From positions 7,440,001-7,504,000 of the forward strand of contig NC_051099.1 of assembly GCF_901709675.1 (NCBI RefSeq): a stretch of DNA of 64,000 nt. Direction: 5' to 3'. A model generated the notes under the pieces. It was not told the origin of the DNA, made no database searches, and saw nothing but the letters and a program-made list of their open reading frames with translations. Of the stretch, positions 41,704 to 55,760 are shown piece by piece (position 1 is the first letter of the stretch; every line of letters starts with the position of its first letter). This DNA comes from Syngnathus acus (lineage: Eukaryota > Chordata > Actinopteri > Syngnathiformes > Syngnathidae). Made by a program: the position numbers and the translations under genes.

Positions 41704-42705
41704 TGGAAGACTCACAGCTGAACAAGGACATGACATATATTTCAAGTTGGATGCATATAGAGCCCCCCCCCAGACCCACCCATCCATTTTTGTTTTCTTA
41801 TCCCCAGAAGAATATTGTGAATACCTCTTGAGAATCTGGCTTTGGAAATATTCAATTAAGTTATTGAAGGCTTTGTAATAACTGAAACCATCTTCCCAAA
41901 ATGAATATGCGCCAACATTCATATCCACATCTTGTTTTGTTTTGCAACAAAATTCTTCACACTGGCCCAAATTGCATCGTCTCAAAGTCACATGACCAAA
42001 GGAGCAATGAACTATAAAGGTGTATACGGATGTTTGAACTTATGACCCCACACACTGACTCCTTCAATGTTTCGATACAGGCCAAATGAATTAAGCTGAA
42101 GCGATCAAAATCTCCAAGACGACATTAAACTAGATTTACATCAAAGTAAACATGTTTTCTTTTGCACGGCCAAAACATTCGATAGGTACATAATCGAAAT
42201 CAATTCAGTAATTGTGTCACAAGTGTTGACCAAATGTCCACTGGATTCTGATGATCCATTTCAAGTAAACAATTCTGGATAAAAGAAACCAACGACTTCA
42301 TCATACCTCTGACGCAGGGATGAATGCCTTCCTGCTTCACAAGAATTTTGCTCTTGAGTGTTTTTACCTGGCTGCCTCTGATCCTCCCACACAATCAGTG
42401 CATAACTGCATTGTTGGAGTCACGTCCTGCCAGTCTTCCAGCACTCTCCTTTATGTGTTTACTTCCTCCAGTATTGTTTTTTTGTGTTACACATGAGAAA
42501 TAATTTAACTTTCTGGCTGCCAGACTTCTGATTTAATTGCCAGTCTGTTTGGGAAACTACTGTTTGCGGCAGTGTGTGTGTACGTGTGTGTGTTTGTGTG
42601 CGTATACGTGTGTGTGTTATCTATTTTAGAGTTCCAGGCTAATGTGATCATGCGGTGTATTTTGGTAAGGTGTTTATAGTTAAGACCACAAACATAGCAT
42701 TATAC
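41704..42705. repeat. Tandem duplication around the calpain 5' region, copy 2
   Basis: Diverged direct copy of 39603-40630, about 2.1 kb further upstream of the calpain. It keeps a leader-exon donor (exon end 42306) and an acceptor (41718), but the sequence matching the calpain ATG is altered, so it cannot start the same protein in the same way. A further short match to 41613-41700 follows at 42706-42796, so the unit was probably longer or duplicated in steps. Confidence 0.75.
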
Positions 42706-42796
42706 AGAAGATGAATGGACTAGCTCAAGAATAAATTAAAAGTAAATCTAATGGATCAGGATTGAGCTGTGAAAGTAATCGGTGACGTTTAAAATG

Positions 42797-44069
42797 CAAG
42801 TCAAGGTCATGAAAAAAAAAAAAGATTCACATGCACTTTGGCAATATAATGTTTTTTATCTTTACTTCACCTTTCCACATTTTCTTCAGCATTCCGGAAC
42901 ACAAATTATCAAATTTTCAAATTAGTATCCGGGAGCTGCCGCCTGATTATTAATAAAATAATTAAACTGATAGTTTAATAATTGTGACAACTAACAAGTT
43001 AAAACTTGCTTTGTCCCACACTGATAAGAATAGTAATTATGCTTCCGGTATTACTTCATCATCTTTCCCAAAAACTAAATAAAAAAATGATCCAAGAGCA
43101 ATCTTGCACCAGTGAATGCCTCCCAAGTGATTAAAACAGGCCGGGTCAAATATGTGCCCCGCAACGTCACAGCCATTTCAGCCAATATTTGTGAAACATG
43201 AAACAATTTGTCTTCATTGTTCCCAGCACTAGGCGGGGTCACCTTTGTCTTAACCCAGGTCGAATGTGCAATAAAATGCCGTTTAGCTTTTAAAGCACAC
43301 GAATGCCACAAGGTTATTAGCGTGACTTTTTATGTCATGTGCTAAGAATTTCGACATATTTTTAAATAGAGGGCAATGCCCGATAAGAATGTTTACCATC
43401 TTTAATTGATTTTGGGCAGTGTGACAACTGTTAAAAAAATCTATGCTTAGATAAACTTTGTTTATCTTTATATTAAGCCACTAATTATCCCCAAATTCAC
43501 AATAACAGTACACGACAGTCAGCAGATGGCAGCAGATTCCAATTTGTTATACCTATAACTTAACAGTGAAAAACTTTGAAATACTTACTGCGCTGTATTA
43601 TAATGATCTAAAAAAATGATGAATACCTGACGTGTTATTTTCCTATATCCTCCAATTTCAAAGGGTGGAACAAAAGTTCTGTATTTCCCCCTACTTCAAT
43701 AATTAATGTGACATTGGCCCCTTTTAAGTTATGCTCGCCTTTTACACTCCACTTTTTCTGTTGATGTCCATGGGGGAACGCGCACGTTGTATCGCCACAT
43801 TTGACTTTGTTTTGTGCCGTCATCGTCAGGTTTTGTATTTGAGACATTAAACGCAAGCAAGACGCGATCCTGCTGTAAGTCATCATTCCCGACTGCTGAA
43901 ACGCAACGCAGTCGAACACCAGCGGTTACCCTTAAATCCGGTGGCCTAAAATAAATGAATAAATAAATGTCATTCATGTGACCTTCGTGAGGTGCACAAT
44001 AAGTGACCTCATTTTCACACATCTTGTGACAACTTAGTGCCAAAGAACAAAGTTGAAACTAATTGAATT
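42797..44069. other. Spacer between the calpain and dcx with unassigned minus-strand frames
   Basis: No recognisable gene. Minus-strand open frames at 43311-43075 and 43917-43635 look less random than most, and the second is followed by a donor-like CGTCAG|GTATTC at 43626. I cannot match them to a family or join them into one frame, so no gene is called. Confidence 0.3.
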
Positions 44070-46017
44070 TCATTTATTTATTTATGAAAGTGCTCTGCTG
44101 CCATCTTGTGGAATCCTGGTACCAAGCAACTATGTGGGGGGAGTTTTGTTTAGACAAAAGTAGAGCTTTGCCTCCATAGGCAATTCTAAGCGTTTACGTG
44201 GCAGATGGTAGGAGTACATGAATGGAAGGACATCACTGTAAATGTAATAAATGATGACATAGGTGATGTACTTGTACAATTGTTTTAATTGCAAAATGAT
44301 GCCGTTATTACATTGAATGAAGCACTGAAACAAGCCACTGTTTGACATTGCAAAATACCACAAAAAAGGTCATTTATGTTATGAGAAAAGGCATAGGTGG
44401 AATATAAAAGAGTACGGGATACACCATGATAAAGTGTCTAAGTCTACAAAACAAGCATTGTTGGTATGCCTCATTTGACAAAGTGGTTAAAAAATAGCAA
44501 GCGAGATTCTTGTTTTGGTCAAAAACAAGGCACCAATGATGATGACTAAACCCCACACGGACATTTGTTTGTTTTATATTCTGTTGGGGGGTGGGGGGGG
44601 CTCATAGATGTCGTCGACAAAAGGCATGAACATTTCATCATTACTCCTAAAATCCAAATGCATAGATGTTAATTGAAAAACGGAGGCTATACAAGTAGCA
44701 CTTTGTTCACATAGTTTTTCGGGGGTAAATTGTGGTCCTGCCATGCAGACATTCAAAGTGCCTGGAGCTGGTTGTGCTTCAGTGTCATCCAATTGAATCA
44801 AAAGAGTCTCGGGCTTGATTGCCAGCAAAACCTGAGAAAACTCTTAGGAAACATAATCACATACTTTTTATTATAGATATTAAAAAAAAGAGCTGCACAA
44901 GGAGACTTAAAAAAGTACTAATTGTCATAGCTCACAAGTTGAATGTAGAAAAAAAAATCCAAGACACGTACCATTCTTATAAATTAATAAACTTTATCAA
45001 ATATTAAAAGCAATATTATGTTAGAGCCTTGGGAGGAACATGTTTGCATGACCAGATGTTCCTCCAGAAATGTTAATAGAAGCTAAGTCTTTTTTTCCTA
45101 AATAGATCCTGCAACACTTTGGCTTTGTGACCTTTACGTATTTATCCATGACTTATTAAAATGTTACCAAAACACTGCCGTATACTGATTGGCCTAATTT
45201 AACAAGATGAACTTTGGTTAATCTTATGCACCGTTAGGTCCTTCAAATCAGCTTCTTTTTTTTTTGCACCTAAAGCTTTAAAATAATTCACCAGCATCAT
45301 GCAAAGCAATATGTACAAGATGGAGGGTATAAGATGTAACCAGGTATAGCCTGCAAATGTATATATGGAGCCATTAAACAAAGAAATTGCCTGAGGAATG
45401 TGTGGAATGTTTTTCCCGCAATGTTTTCAGAGTTATTGCAATTATTGATTAAGAAAGCTTCCTTTTCAGAAGATCTTTCCACACATTGCTACCTCAGGAG
45501 TTCTTTTACTTTGACTACAGCCAGAAAAAGTTGAACAAACGTTAAGATGACTTTATGGAAGCACAGCAATGGTGACCGGAATACCAGGAAAGGTTATGAG
45601 AACTATGAACAGTATTTACAGCAGGTTCAAAACACGGTGCTCACCCCCCTCCCAAAAAAGACTAGCTTTAGCACCCTAAAAAAAAAAAAAAGGCATACAA
45701 AAGTCAGATTTGACACCCTAAAATCACTCATTTTGCTGCTGGGAAATTTGTGATTGGAGCATAGTGTGTGCAAAAAAAAAAAAGGTAACATTTCTAAACA
45801 GTGGCAGTGAAATTTGTTAAAACATTCGTGGCATTGTGAGACGAATATTTTGTGGTAAAAACTGATAATAAATTTAAAAAAACAAGAGTGGGTGTTTTTG
45901 TGCTCTCAAGCAGCAAAGAGAATTCTAGTTGACACCTAAGTGGGTCTTCTCGACCACAAGGTGGCACTCTAGAAAAGCTGGAAAGCCTCACAGGTTTACA
46001 AAAAAAGGTTTCAGAGT
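44070..46017 (-). other. Probable dcx 3' UTR
   Basis: Follows the dcx stop codon at 46018. TTTATTTATT at about 44070-44079 is a cluster of AATAAA on the minus strand and a fair end point; mammalian DCX also has a very long 3' UTR. An 84-codon minus-strand frame (44828-44574) preceded by an acceptor-like TTCTCAG lies inside; it has no recognised family. Confidence 0.4.
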
Positions 46018-49000
46018 CTACATTGACTCCCCAACAGAATCATCATCATCCAGAGATAAGGGCAGGTAGAGATCCTGTAAACACACAGATCATGTTCAGA
46101 TGATGCATTGAAGGATTTAAAAAATAACTAAAAAAAACAGCAAGAGTGTGTTTTGGTACCTTCTGTTTGTTACCGGGTGCAGGGCTGGTCGGGGTGGAGG
46201 TGGGAGAGTGCTTGGAGATGGGGGTGGAAATCTGGCTGCTGGAGCCTGTTCCGTTGGCTGAGAGGACAACATAATAGTATGAAACTTAGACAAACTACTG
46301 TTTCTGTGTTAGATACTCTATGTTTCCTGTGTGTGATATCAACAAGTATGCTTGCGAGTGTGAGCTGTGGTAGACAGCAGCTCCTGGCTGAGTGTAGTCG
46401 TATTTGAGTTTTGATATTCTCCCAAGAAAATGAATCGCCGAGAGCAGCTAATTTAAATTTGGGTGTAATAAAATAATTGATTCTCATTTTGACAAGACAC
46501 ATGGGATCTGTTTAAAATTGTACACTTGTATTGTAAATACAGCATATTTGTGTTTTGACAAAATGGCGGCGCAATGTAATTTTGTTTCATTAAAGAGCGA
46601 CGTCAAAGGAAAGGCAAACATGACACAAGTAAGCGTTGCTTCATTTTACATCGCACCAAAAATGATGGATGGTTTTCTTCCGATCTGTAATTCACATTCC
46701 TCTAAAAGTTGAAAGTCATTCGTTTGGTTCTCATTGTGTCACATTGTTGGATTCCATCCACTAGCGTATTAGTGTTTACATCCGAAAGCAGCGCAAGAGT
46801 TTGTAAAGTGGGTTAACGGAGCCTTTTGTCTACAAGAGATAAAAAGACTTGAGCAGACTGTCAGCCAGGTGGTCAGTGAGTGTTTTAAACAATTCTTGGA
46901 CAAAGATGCATTGTTAAGCTTCATTTAAAATCACTCAGTCAGACTAAGTGTAGCATTAAAGGAAGGCCACCCAAAAGCCACAATACTTATCACGTTCGTA
47001 CATAAAATTCCCCAAGCATTACAAACCACATCTTGGTTTGGATTTTGTAGCATGTAATAACATTCCATGGAAAATCCAAACCACTAAATTATTTCATTTA
47101 GTGCAGGAAAACAGGCATCTGCTGTACAAATACAAAATACTGCTGAACAGCTATTGTGTGCACCGCTTCCCCAATCAATACCGATCAATAAAACAATCAA
47201 GTCAGTTAAATAAAACTGAAGGATTGGGCCTCCACCCCCACTACTAGGCTACATGCATCAGCTGCCTTTGTTTGATTTTTTATTAGCTAGACCGTTATGA
47301 TTTATCTGCTATTCTGATGTTCATGCATTCTAATTTGTGAAGGTGAAGAAATAAGAAGCTTACTTGATTCAGCAGGGGACTTGCAGCGTATGACGGATCC
47401 AGGACTCTTGATCAAACTACGATGAGCTTTCTGATTCTTCATCACTCGGCATTCTGCAAAGGTAGACCATCAGCACTTTTTGAAAAATGAATTTCACAAC
47501 AATCAGCAGACTTGCTGCCATGAGGTTTTTTTTTTTTTTTTTTATCTGAGTGAATGATAGTGTTACTATTCATGTCTGACAAATATGTTGCCACACAGAT
47601 TAAGGCTGAATTTAATCTGTTATTTAAGCATTATTTTACATCATAATCTTGAATTGTTAAATGTTTTGGGCTAGTGAAGCAGCAAATACAAATCACATGT
47701 TTTGTAGTCTTCCATCTTTCTACTTAGCTGCTTGGAAACCAAATAAATCTCAAGTTGACCTTGGCTGCATGTGATGTGCAGCAATAGAAACACAGCTTCT
47801 TGTGTATTTTTGTTAAGTGGAAAATGTGGTGACTTGGATATTGCCCAAGGCCACAGACCTCATTTACGGTTGCCGGGTAACCTCTTGTTGCGGGACGAAT
47901 ATAATCAAGTTGAACCATCTAGCCCTCATCATTGATTGCTTTTCTTAACTTTTTGTCGTAACATGCAAATAAAGCGTGATAAAATGGAATTCTAATATTA
48001 TGGCAAGCAAAGATGCTGAAAAAGGCAACTTGGTCCAATTATACATACACTGCATTATATTGCAAGGTGGTAGACAAAGAAGTGATAGGCACACCTTCAA
48101 AACTAGCTCGCATTAGAATGTGTTAATATTCAGAGCAAGTTGGTTAAAAAAAAAAAAAACAAAGGCTTTATGGGCGTACAGAGACTCCCTAAGAGGATTG
48201 CTTTAACATTTCTCGGCAGTATCAGTAGCGACACATCAACTGGCCTAAACCTGTCACCGGGCAGATTAACGCTTCTTTTTCTACCTTTTTCTCATTCCCG
48301 CTGCTGCTTGCAGATAACAGGCTCCCTTTCTGCCTCCTCATTGGCCTCCCTCTGACTGCTTCCCTCAACAATCATTGAGCACCACAGGCAATATTAAGCC
48401 TATTTAGCCACAGTGGAGGTGACAAAAAAACACAGCTCTTGTCTGGGGATATTTTTGGATAGGTATGCACTACTGCTGCCATGAAAAAAAATAATTACGG
48501 ATTTAGCATCCTTATTGCTGTGAAGGAAGGTTTTTTTTTTACCCCATACAGTTCTTGTATTGTAAAATAATAACTACCATTCTCATCCAGGGAGAAGTCA
48601 TCCTGGGCGTAGCGGAATTTCTCAGGTCCACATGCAATGAAGACATCATCGTCCCCAAAGAAATCTTGAAGGCAAGTAATCTATGAGATCACAGGATAGA
48701 AAACGTGAGCAGGAATTACAGTACATAATCAACTAGCATAAAGAGAAAGAGTACGTGCATCTCTCCTAAATGGATTTTATAATATATAAAATATTAAACC
48801 ATTTATATTTGCAAAGGATGCAATGCTGAGGGCATGAGTGTGATTCATTTGAATTATTACTTTTTTTCCCATAGTTAAGAACTTAAGATATATTTTGCTG
48901 TAGTTTAGTCTATATTTACAAATGATCTCCATATATTTGATATTAGCGCTAAAAATAAGCTAATATGCTATCAAGCAGCTTCCAGGGTGCAGTGTTTGTC

Positions 49001-52000
49001 TGAAGATGTGACATGATAAATGCCACTGCGGCATCACATTTGGGGACTGTGGCAATGCACATTTCATGATACACATCTAAACTATGAGCTGCAGATAATT
49101 TGGGAAGATCCCACCAACCCACCCACCCAAGCAGCTGTCCTGGCCAACAAGTGTGTGCTGGTGACTTTCTGGCATGGCATCCAACAGCTGTACCCTCCCC
49201 TCTCAAAGGCCCTTAGTGCACATCGTGCCCCCCTGCCAACTAGATTAAAGGCAGGATGATCCACTGATGCACAGAGATGGTGCTTTGACTCTCGGGATTA
49301 AATGCTAATTAACTAGCCAGAGCAATTTTCTGAATGTGTATGCTGTTTTTACCGTGAACATTAGATGCATGTTACTTTCATTACTGCAGTGTGGCAAGAA
49401 GAGCTGGAAGCTTCAAGGAGACACTCATTCCGACCCCCTAGAGGAGGAGAAATGGGCTGAAACGGGCCCGCAGGGGAGAGGCTCGACTGTTTTAATAGCT
49501 TTAAGGACCGAGCTGATTAAAGCGATAACGTAAATAACTCTCAGCAGGACTATGTGTGCAAAATCTGACAGCGAGGGGTAGGATCACTCATCTGTCCAAA
49601 TGATCCTCTCAACAATTAACATTAGGTGTTATTAGATAGCAAAGTGAGCTTAAAACTGTTGTCAAAGGTAGCTCCAGGGGGAACTCAAAGTGTCTACAAA
49701 CTCATAAATAACCTGCATAAGAACAGTGAATCCCTCTGAGCAAAGCACTCAGACTAATCTCATTGCCGCCAGGGATCATACAAGTTTCAAATACAGTTGG
49801 TCTTTACAAGTTGTACTAAAAAAAATATATTTGGATGATACACTCAATGTGCATTGGCCGAGCAGCTGTCTACAGCTTCGCTTGCTCTTGAAATGTCAAG
49901 AGTCGCTTTGGAAAGCCATCTTGGAAAATATTTGGAGCAAATATAGCACATCCGCCAGACAAAAGTGTGGAACTGAGATGTGGCGCCATTACAGCAACAC
50001 TGACAGCAGAGCTCAGTTATTCAAGATAAATTATATTGTGTCTATTTGGAAGAATGTGTGCATGCATTGGAAAACTAGAGACTCCTTTGAGATCCCCCTT
50101 AAAGGCCCTCCCTCAAACCCCCTCCACTCTCCATGCCACCCAGCCCATCCCCTAATCTCTGCTTGACCAGCTGTCAAGAACACATGACCTCCCGAAAACT
50201 CTTAACAACTGAATTATTCAGAGTGACCAGTGGTCAAGAGAAGAGAGTTTGGGTTGAACTAACATCAATTTCCAGTATTCACTAGCAACTTCTGTCTGCG
50301 GAACCTTGCTGCATCAGCACGTTCCCATCAGTGCTCATTTGAAGCACAGATGAGCGATTCCGGCAGAGATATATCTGCACAGTCATGGGGGCCAGCTGGT
50401 GTCTGATCTGTTCAGCCCCCCCCCACCACCACCACCACCACCACCACCACCCTCCCTTCCTTCCCCATCCTGGAGGAAGCCAGCATCGCATTTGTCTGAC
50501 GGATGTTGTCCAGAGCATCATTAAAACGTGATTCCTTCTCTTCCCCCTAGGTCATGTTCACTGGTTGATGCTGTTAAGAGGGAGACACGCCCCTTTAACA
50601 ACCTCGGAGAAAGTCAAGGGTTGAGGCGACGTCTTCGTGTGACTGAATGAAACGGGCAAAGGAGAGCCAGGTAAGCCCCAATGAAAATGACAAAAGGCCC
50701 ACTCAGCATATCCTGTCCTTTGTCAAAAACCGAATCCATCACGGCAGAGCTTATCGCCATGACAACAGCTTCTGCAGTGTGTCCAAGAGCGAGCAGACAA
50801 TTCTTCCCCTCAGCAAATGTATTTAGTCTTTAAGACGCCATAAACACATGTCTGCATCCATCTCCCATGCTGAAAAACGCTCCCAGAAATTAGGGTACTG
50901 TGCACCTTAAAGAGATTGCCAAAATAGCATATGGCACTTATTAAATGAAAGTTTCCCCTCGATTCATTTAATACAAACCAGATGCAAACCAGACACTGCA
51001 AATTTAATACAAAAGGTCTGGAGCCGATTAGATAAAGACTGATTTTGTGTTAAATTTGTTGAACACATTCGAAGGCAATGGGAACAATTAACACCCCCAC
51101 CGCCCTTGTCAGGGGAGAGAAAAAAGAAAAAAAAAAAGAAGAATAAAACGATTACAACTGGCTCAAAAGGATGGAAAATTACTGCTCTCAATGCATCGAC
51201 CCCACCCTTTTGGACTCGTGTAAAAAGCAGCAGCGAATGAGGGAAAATAGGAGTGATTTTCGGACGGAAGGGTCCTTAATGTCTGTACTACATTTTGAAA
51301 GGAAACAAAATCAATACTCTCATTAAAAATTTTTTTTTTAAAAAAAGCCTAGAGTCTGACAGGGGAAAAAAATAAATAAAAAAATCATCCTTTTACATAA
51401 AAGACCAGTAATCAATCACATCCCGTAATGGAATGCAAATATTATAACCTACATTGATAAGAAACTTTCACACCCACTAGACTGCGGGATGTAGTATCCG
51501 GCAGACCGGTCCACACCAGCTGGGCTCTCTTTGTGCCTGGGATGTGGTTTCCTAGCAACCAGACCTAGCAGCTATCGCTATGCAATGGTAAGAGGAGGAG
51601 GAGGAGCGGCGCAAAGTCAGGGAGGGGCAGGCACTGCATCAATACCGTTTCTACCAGATCACCTCCAACGCAGTAGCGTCGTTATAGTCTATCAATGTTG
51701 TGCGGCCATTTTTAAACATTTGACGTTACAAAAATCAATTATATGGATAAACAATTGATTGTAGTTATGACGATGCTTTATTGTAATTAGGATACGTGAC
51801 CTCTGGTGGTAAAATAAATTCTAATGGCAATGTTTCCTATTTTATGACTGCAGTATTCAAACATTTGGCATGTCGGTTCTGTAACACCTTGCGGCTAACT
51901 GACGGCACACCAGGGAGAGGAGAATGCATTCAAATCAATTCAATTTCTAAATTTATCATGAGACAGCTTCTCCCCTCCAGCAAGGTCTTACCAGACAGGG

Positions 52001-54055
52001 GGGAAAAAAAATGGATGGGTTCGGTTTCTGGTTTGGTTAGAGTAACTGATTTCCTCCCATTAAGACCAAAAGGTAGCAAGTACTTTTACAGCGCTGTAAT
52101 TCATCCTAAGTGGTTTCATTGGGCTTGACCATCAAAGTGAAAGGTTGAGTACAAAGTATTGCAACAAGCTATTTACCAGCAGGTCAGTGAAAATGGGGAC
52201 GCAAGGCACACAATGACCTTCATTGTCTTAAGTCAGTGTTCACCTGCCTTGCAGTTCAGGTCATGAGTGTCCTTTGTTGTGAGATTCTTTTAGGTCATGG
52301 TGCTTCTGAGAACCTTTAAAGTTCTGCCTTTCACCCGGTGTGTTTTACAAAGAACCAAACCCTGTATTGTAGTGAGAGAATTGTCCCATATTGTGGTTAT
52401 TTGTGTTTCAAGAGCTTCAGAGAGTTCTGAGAGAGTTAGTAGATTTTGTGATGTGGTTTTCACTCATGGCCTTGCATGATTTAGTTTCATATTACAAACT
52501 GAGAATGTACACTCATTTACTTTGAGTCATTTCACATGCTCAAATAAGTTATTAGTCGTCTGGAATTGCATAAACAACCAAATCAAGATTTAAAGAGTTC
52601 ACAAAGAGAACAGGGGAATATTTATTGCACAAAGATAGTAAGTCATTGAATAAAATGTGATAACAACTGGTATGATTTGCAACGCTTGCACCAGCTGCTC
52701 AGTAGATTTTGCAGTTAAGTATCTTTTTTTTTTGGCATAAAAAAACACTTGGAATTGGTTATTTCACAATAAAATCCAACTATTTGTAATTCAAAGGTTT
52801 ATCCGGTAATAAAAATACAGTTTGTTAGCCCATCAATGACATTTTGCATTATTTGTTAGCATTATGCTACCTGCCTTTTGCAAGACCGCTATGAGTTTAC
52901 TGAAAATGTCTTTTTGAAATAGTGTTCATCTACAAACTCCCAATTTTTTTTTGAGATTCCAAGGAGCACAGACAGTTGTGTGATGATGAGGTGGGCGGGG
53001 CAATGACATACCTGTTTGCCATCCAGTGTGTAGATCCTTTTGACCACCCCGCTTTCCAGCTTGATGGCCTCCGTGATGTCTGTGAGCACCTGCTCAAAAG
53101 AGTGCGCCGTCTTCTTGTTGAGCAGGATGCGCACGGCCTTGCGCGGTTTAACGCCGCTGCGCATCACCGTCACCAGCTTGGGTCGGACAAAGTCTTTGCT
53201 TTGCTCTCTGGGCTCGCTGGCGGCACGAGCCGCCAACGATTGAATGCTCTTCTGGCTGGCCGAGGCCTTCACATTTACAGACCAGTTGGGGTTGACGTTC
53301 TTTGTGTAGTCGACCTTCTTGAAAGCGTTCTCTGAAGCGCAAACGTAGCTCTCCCCTGGGATGGCAGCAAATAACAATATTAGGTTAGTGTTACACCACA
53401 TTGTGGACACCAGAGACTCCCAGTGGTGTCCTAATGCCTCAAACATAGCAAATTAAATCAAATAAAACATCTCAAGGGGAGTTGCAAACCGTCTTTTAGT
53501 CTAAAGAGAGCACTTCCGAGAGACAAAACTAAAAACTACAAGAGACACATTGACTTGGAGGCAAAATACCTGCAGTCAGTGGCGGTGCTAGAGGGGGGGC
53601 CGCGGGAGGTACTGACCCTCTTCAGATTAGTTGATTGGCTAGATTCTTTAAGACTGAGTTGATAACATAGAATGTTGCAAAATAAGCGTACCTTCTTCTA
53701 GTTCATCCAGTGCTGTGATCCTAGTGGCGCCATCAATGGTGAAGATAAAGCGGACGCCCTGAGGCAAGTTGATATGGTCGGCCAGCGAGCGCGTCAAATC
53801 GACCAGTAGCGCGTCGAAGGTGCGAAATCTGTCATTGGCCACAGCATACACGATGCCCTTGAAGTAGCGGTCTCCGTTGCGGTAGAAGCGCACCTTCTTG
53901 GCCTTCTTCTCATTGGACAGGGCTTGCAGTGTGCGCGTGCGGTAGAAGCTGCAGTGGGCGCTGTGGGTCGGGCTGGGAAGTCCGTTCAAGCGGCCATTTC
54001 GCGGGCTCCGGGACGCCTTGTCTCGCTCGTCAAAGTGTGCAAAGTCGAGCTCCAT
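46018..54055 (-). CDS. dcx: Doublecortin, neuronal microtubule-associated protein
   Basis: Stabilises microtubules in migrating neurons. Six coding exons, minus strand: 54055-53692, 53355-53012, 48680-48578, 47453-47364, 46257-46160, 46074-46018; 1056 nt, 351 residues (human about 360-366). The start [13 protein letters not shown] was chosen over an in-frame Met three codons upstream because it matches the mammalian start. The N-terminal DCX domain spans about residues 48-140 ([31 protein letters not shown]) and the C-terminal DCX domain about 165-255 ([58 protein letters not shown]). A Ser/Pro-rich tail ([16 protein letters not shown]) and the conserved end [18 protein letters not shown] follow. 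A 4.3-kb intron separates the second and third exons. Leader exons are at an acceptor near 54121 and a donor at 55531. Confidence 0.97.
48681..53011 (-). other. Large dcx intron
   Basis: No coding exon seen. It holds a (CCA)n tract at about 50424-50450 and A-rich runs near 51125 and 51340. Its size stands out against the other, mostly sub-kilobase, introns of the window, and conserved regulatory elements are possible but unproved. Confidence 0.5.
50424..50450. repeat. (CCA)n microsatellite in dcx intron
   Basis: About nine CCA units after a run of C; the antisense poly-Trp/Gly frame it makes is an artefact. Confidence 0.85.
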
Positions 54056-55530
54056 GGTGACCAAGAGTTGGGGTACTATTGATACGATTGAGGCGAGGGG
54101 GACCAGCTACACCGAGTCTAAAAATACAGGGAAGAAAGTTCCAATGAATTTCAATGAGGTCGAATGCTGCCTGCCACTTCAGGCAATATGCAAATGATCG
54201 TCCATGAAACAATCACCAAGCTGTGCTTTGGAATGAACAGTCCTGAGACTGGAGGACCATGCATCTCTTTCAAACATTTGCATACCCACACCTCACCTGC
54301 ACCTCATTCAGGTCCCCTCCACTTTCATCGACAAGTACGCCGACTGGCATAAATTCAAGCAAAACTGATGCACTTGTTTCCACAATAGGGTAAGGACACA
54401 AAGTGAACATAAAACATAGTTGCTCGCATTTTTAAACAGCTAACACACTTCAAGGAAGATTTTATTCAAGATTTGAAGAGTCCCTCTGTTGATCCCGGAG
54501 GTGTTTCATGGGGCTGAGGTTAGATGCAAATTATTCTCAACCAAAGGCAGCCAACCACAGCTTTACATACCTGGTTTGGCCTTTCCTAAACCAATACCAC
54601 AAAGTTGGAACCATAGAATTGTCCAAAATGTCTTTGAATTTAATAATTTAATATATTTTGGTATGTCCCAACACTTTTGTCCAATGACATTATGAACATA
54701 CCAAAGAAATATTATGGTCAACCAAAGCATCCCTTCAAAAAGCCAATCAATCACTTTAAACCTAAAAGGAGATTCCTGCTTTTTTGTACGAGCTAAATAT
54801 CTCAACAGTGCAAGATATAAAAGCCTTCAGCGTGCAATGATGACCGCAGTAATATCATGCATTCTTTCAAATGAAGTCTCAGTTTTATGAGGGGCGCGGT
54901 GACAGGGGTGTGACCAGTGGTGGTCCTTGGCTGACAAAGAGCAGGTTCCAGGCCCATCTGCTGCTCTAAAAATGCCCCTTTCCCCTTCAGAGCACTAACT
55001 GGAAGGACAGGCCATTGTCTGCGTACAAGCCGGCTCCTGCAGTTTAGGGTGACATCACCAACCATAATGCATGCTGCTATGGACACTTAGGTCCTAAAAG
55101 TATTTTTTTTCTCTCTCATTCATAAACATTTTTAGAAAATTACCATCAATGTTGAGAGTATAATTTAGTGTCGAGTGATAAAATTGTTAAGATTGGACAG
55201 AAAAGGCATTTGACATTTAGGGCTGGTTTCTGACGGGTGACTTTAGAAAATTAAAATGTGACACTGCCTCCACATAAAATAAATAGGTTTTTTTTTTTTC
55301 TTATAAGAGAACACAAAAGCGGTGAATTTCCATTAATGACACCGCATTTCTTTAGAGGGGACTGGCACATGGCGCTGACGCTAGCTTTTCTTTCTTTCGC
55401 ATGCGCAAGTCTTAAGAAACAACTCTCCCATGCATGCAGAACTTGGAAAATAACTCAAATATTCTCTTCGGTAGTCTAAAAATTAAATTATATTTCCTGC
55501 ATCAATAATCCCACCTTGAAGTGGACTCAC

Positions 55531-55760
55531 CTGCGTGGCTGCTTGTGCCAGTGAAAGGAGCGTGTGCAAAAGTGGGCGAGGAGAGGTGCGAGTAAAGGAG
55601 CGTGTCAGAGCGCGCGCGCGCGTGTGTCAATGCTGCAGGAAAAACTCCACGCTGCTTCTCTGCTCCCCTTTGTCTGCCAGCCGCTGCCTGCCTGCCTCAC
55701 AAGAGCAGCCGCCGGGTCCTAAAGCCGACGATTCCCGGACACGCCCACTATGGTCAGTTT
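55531..55760 (-). promoter_or_regulatory. Probable dcx leader exon and promoter
   Basis: On the minus strand a GC-rich block ends at a consensus donor (CCACGCAG|GTGAGT, exon end 55531) upstream of an acceptor at about 54121 that leads to the dcx start. The block contains CpG-rich CGCGCGCG near 55612-55622. No TATA box. The assignment rests on strand, splice signals and distance. Confidence 0.5.

Noticed and set aside
50282-50521. Minus-strand frame with a run of Trp
   Set aside because: Product of the (CCA)n repeat in a dcx intron.
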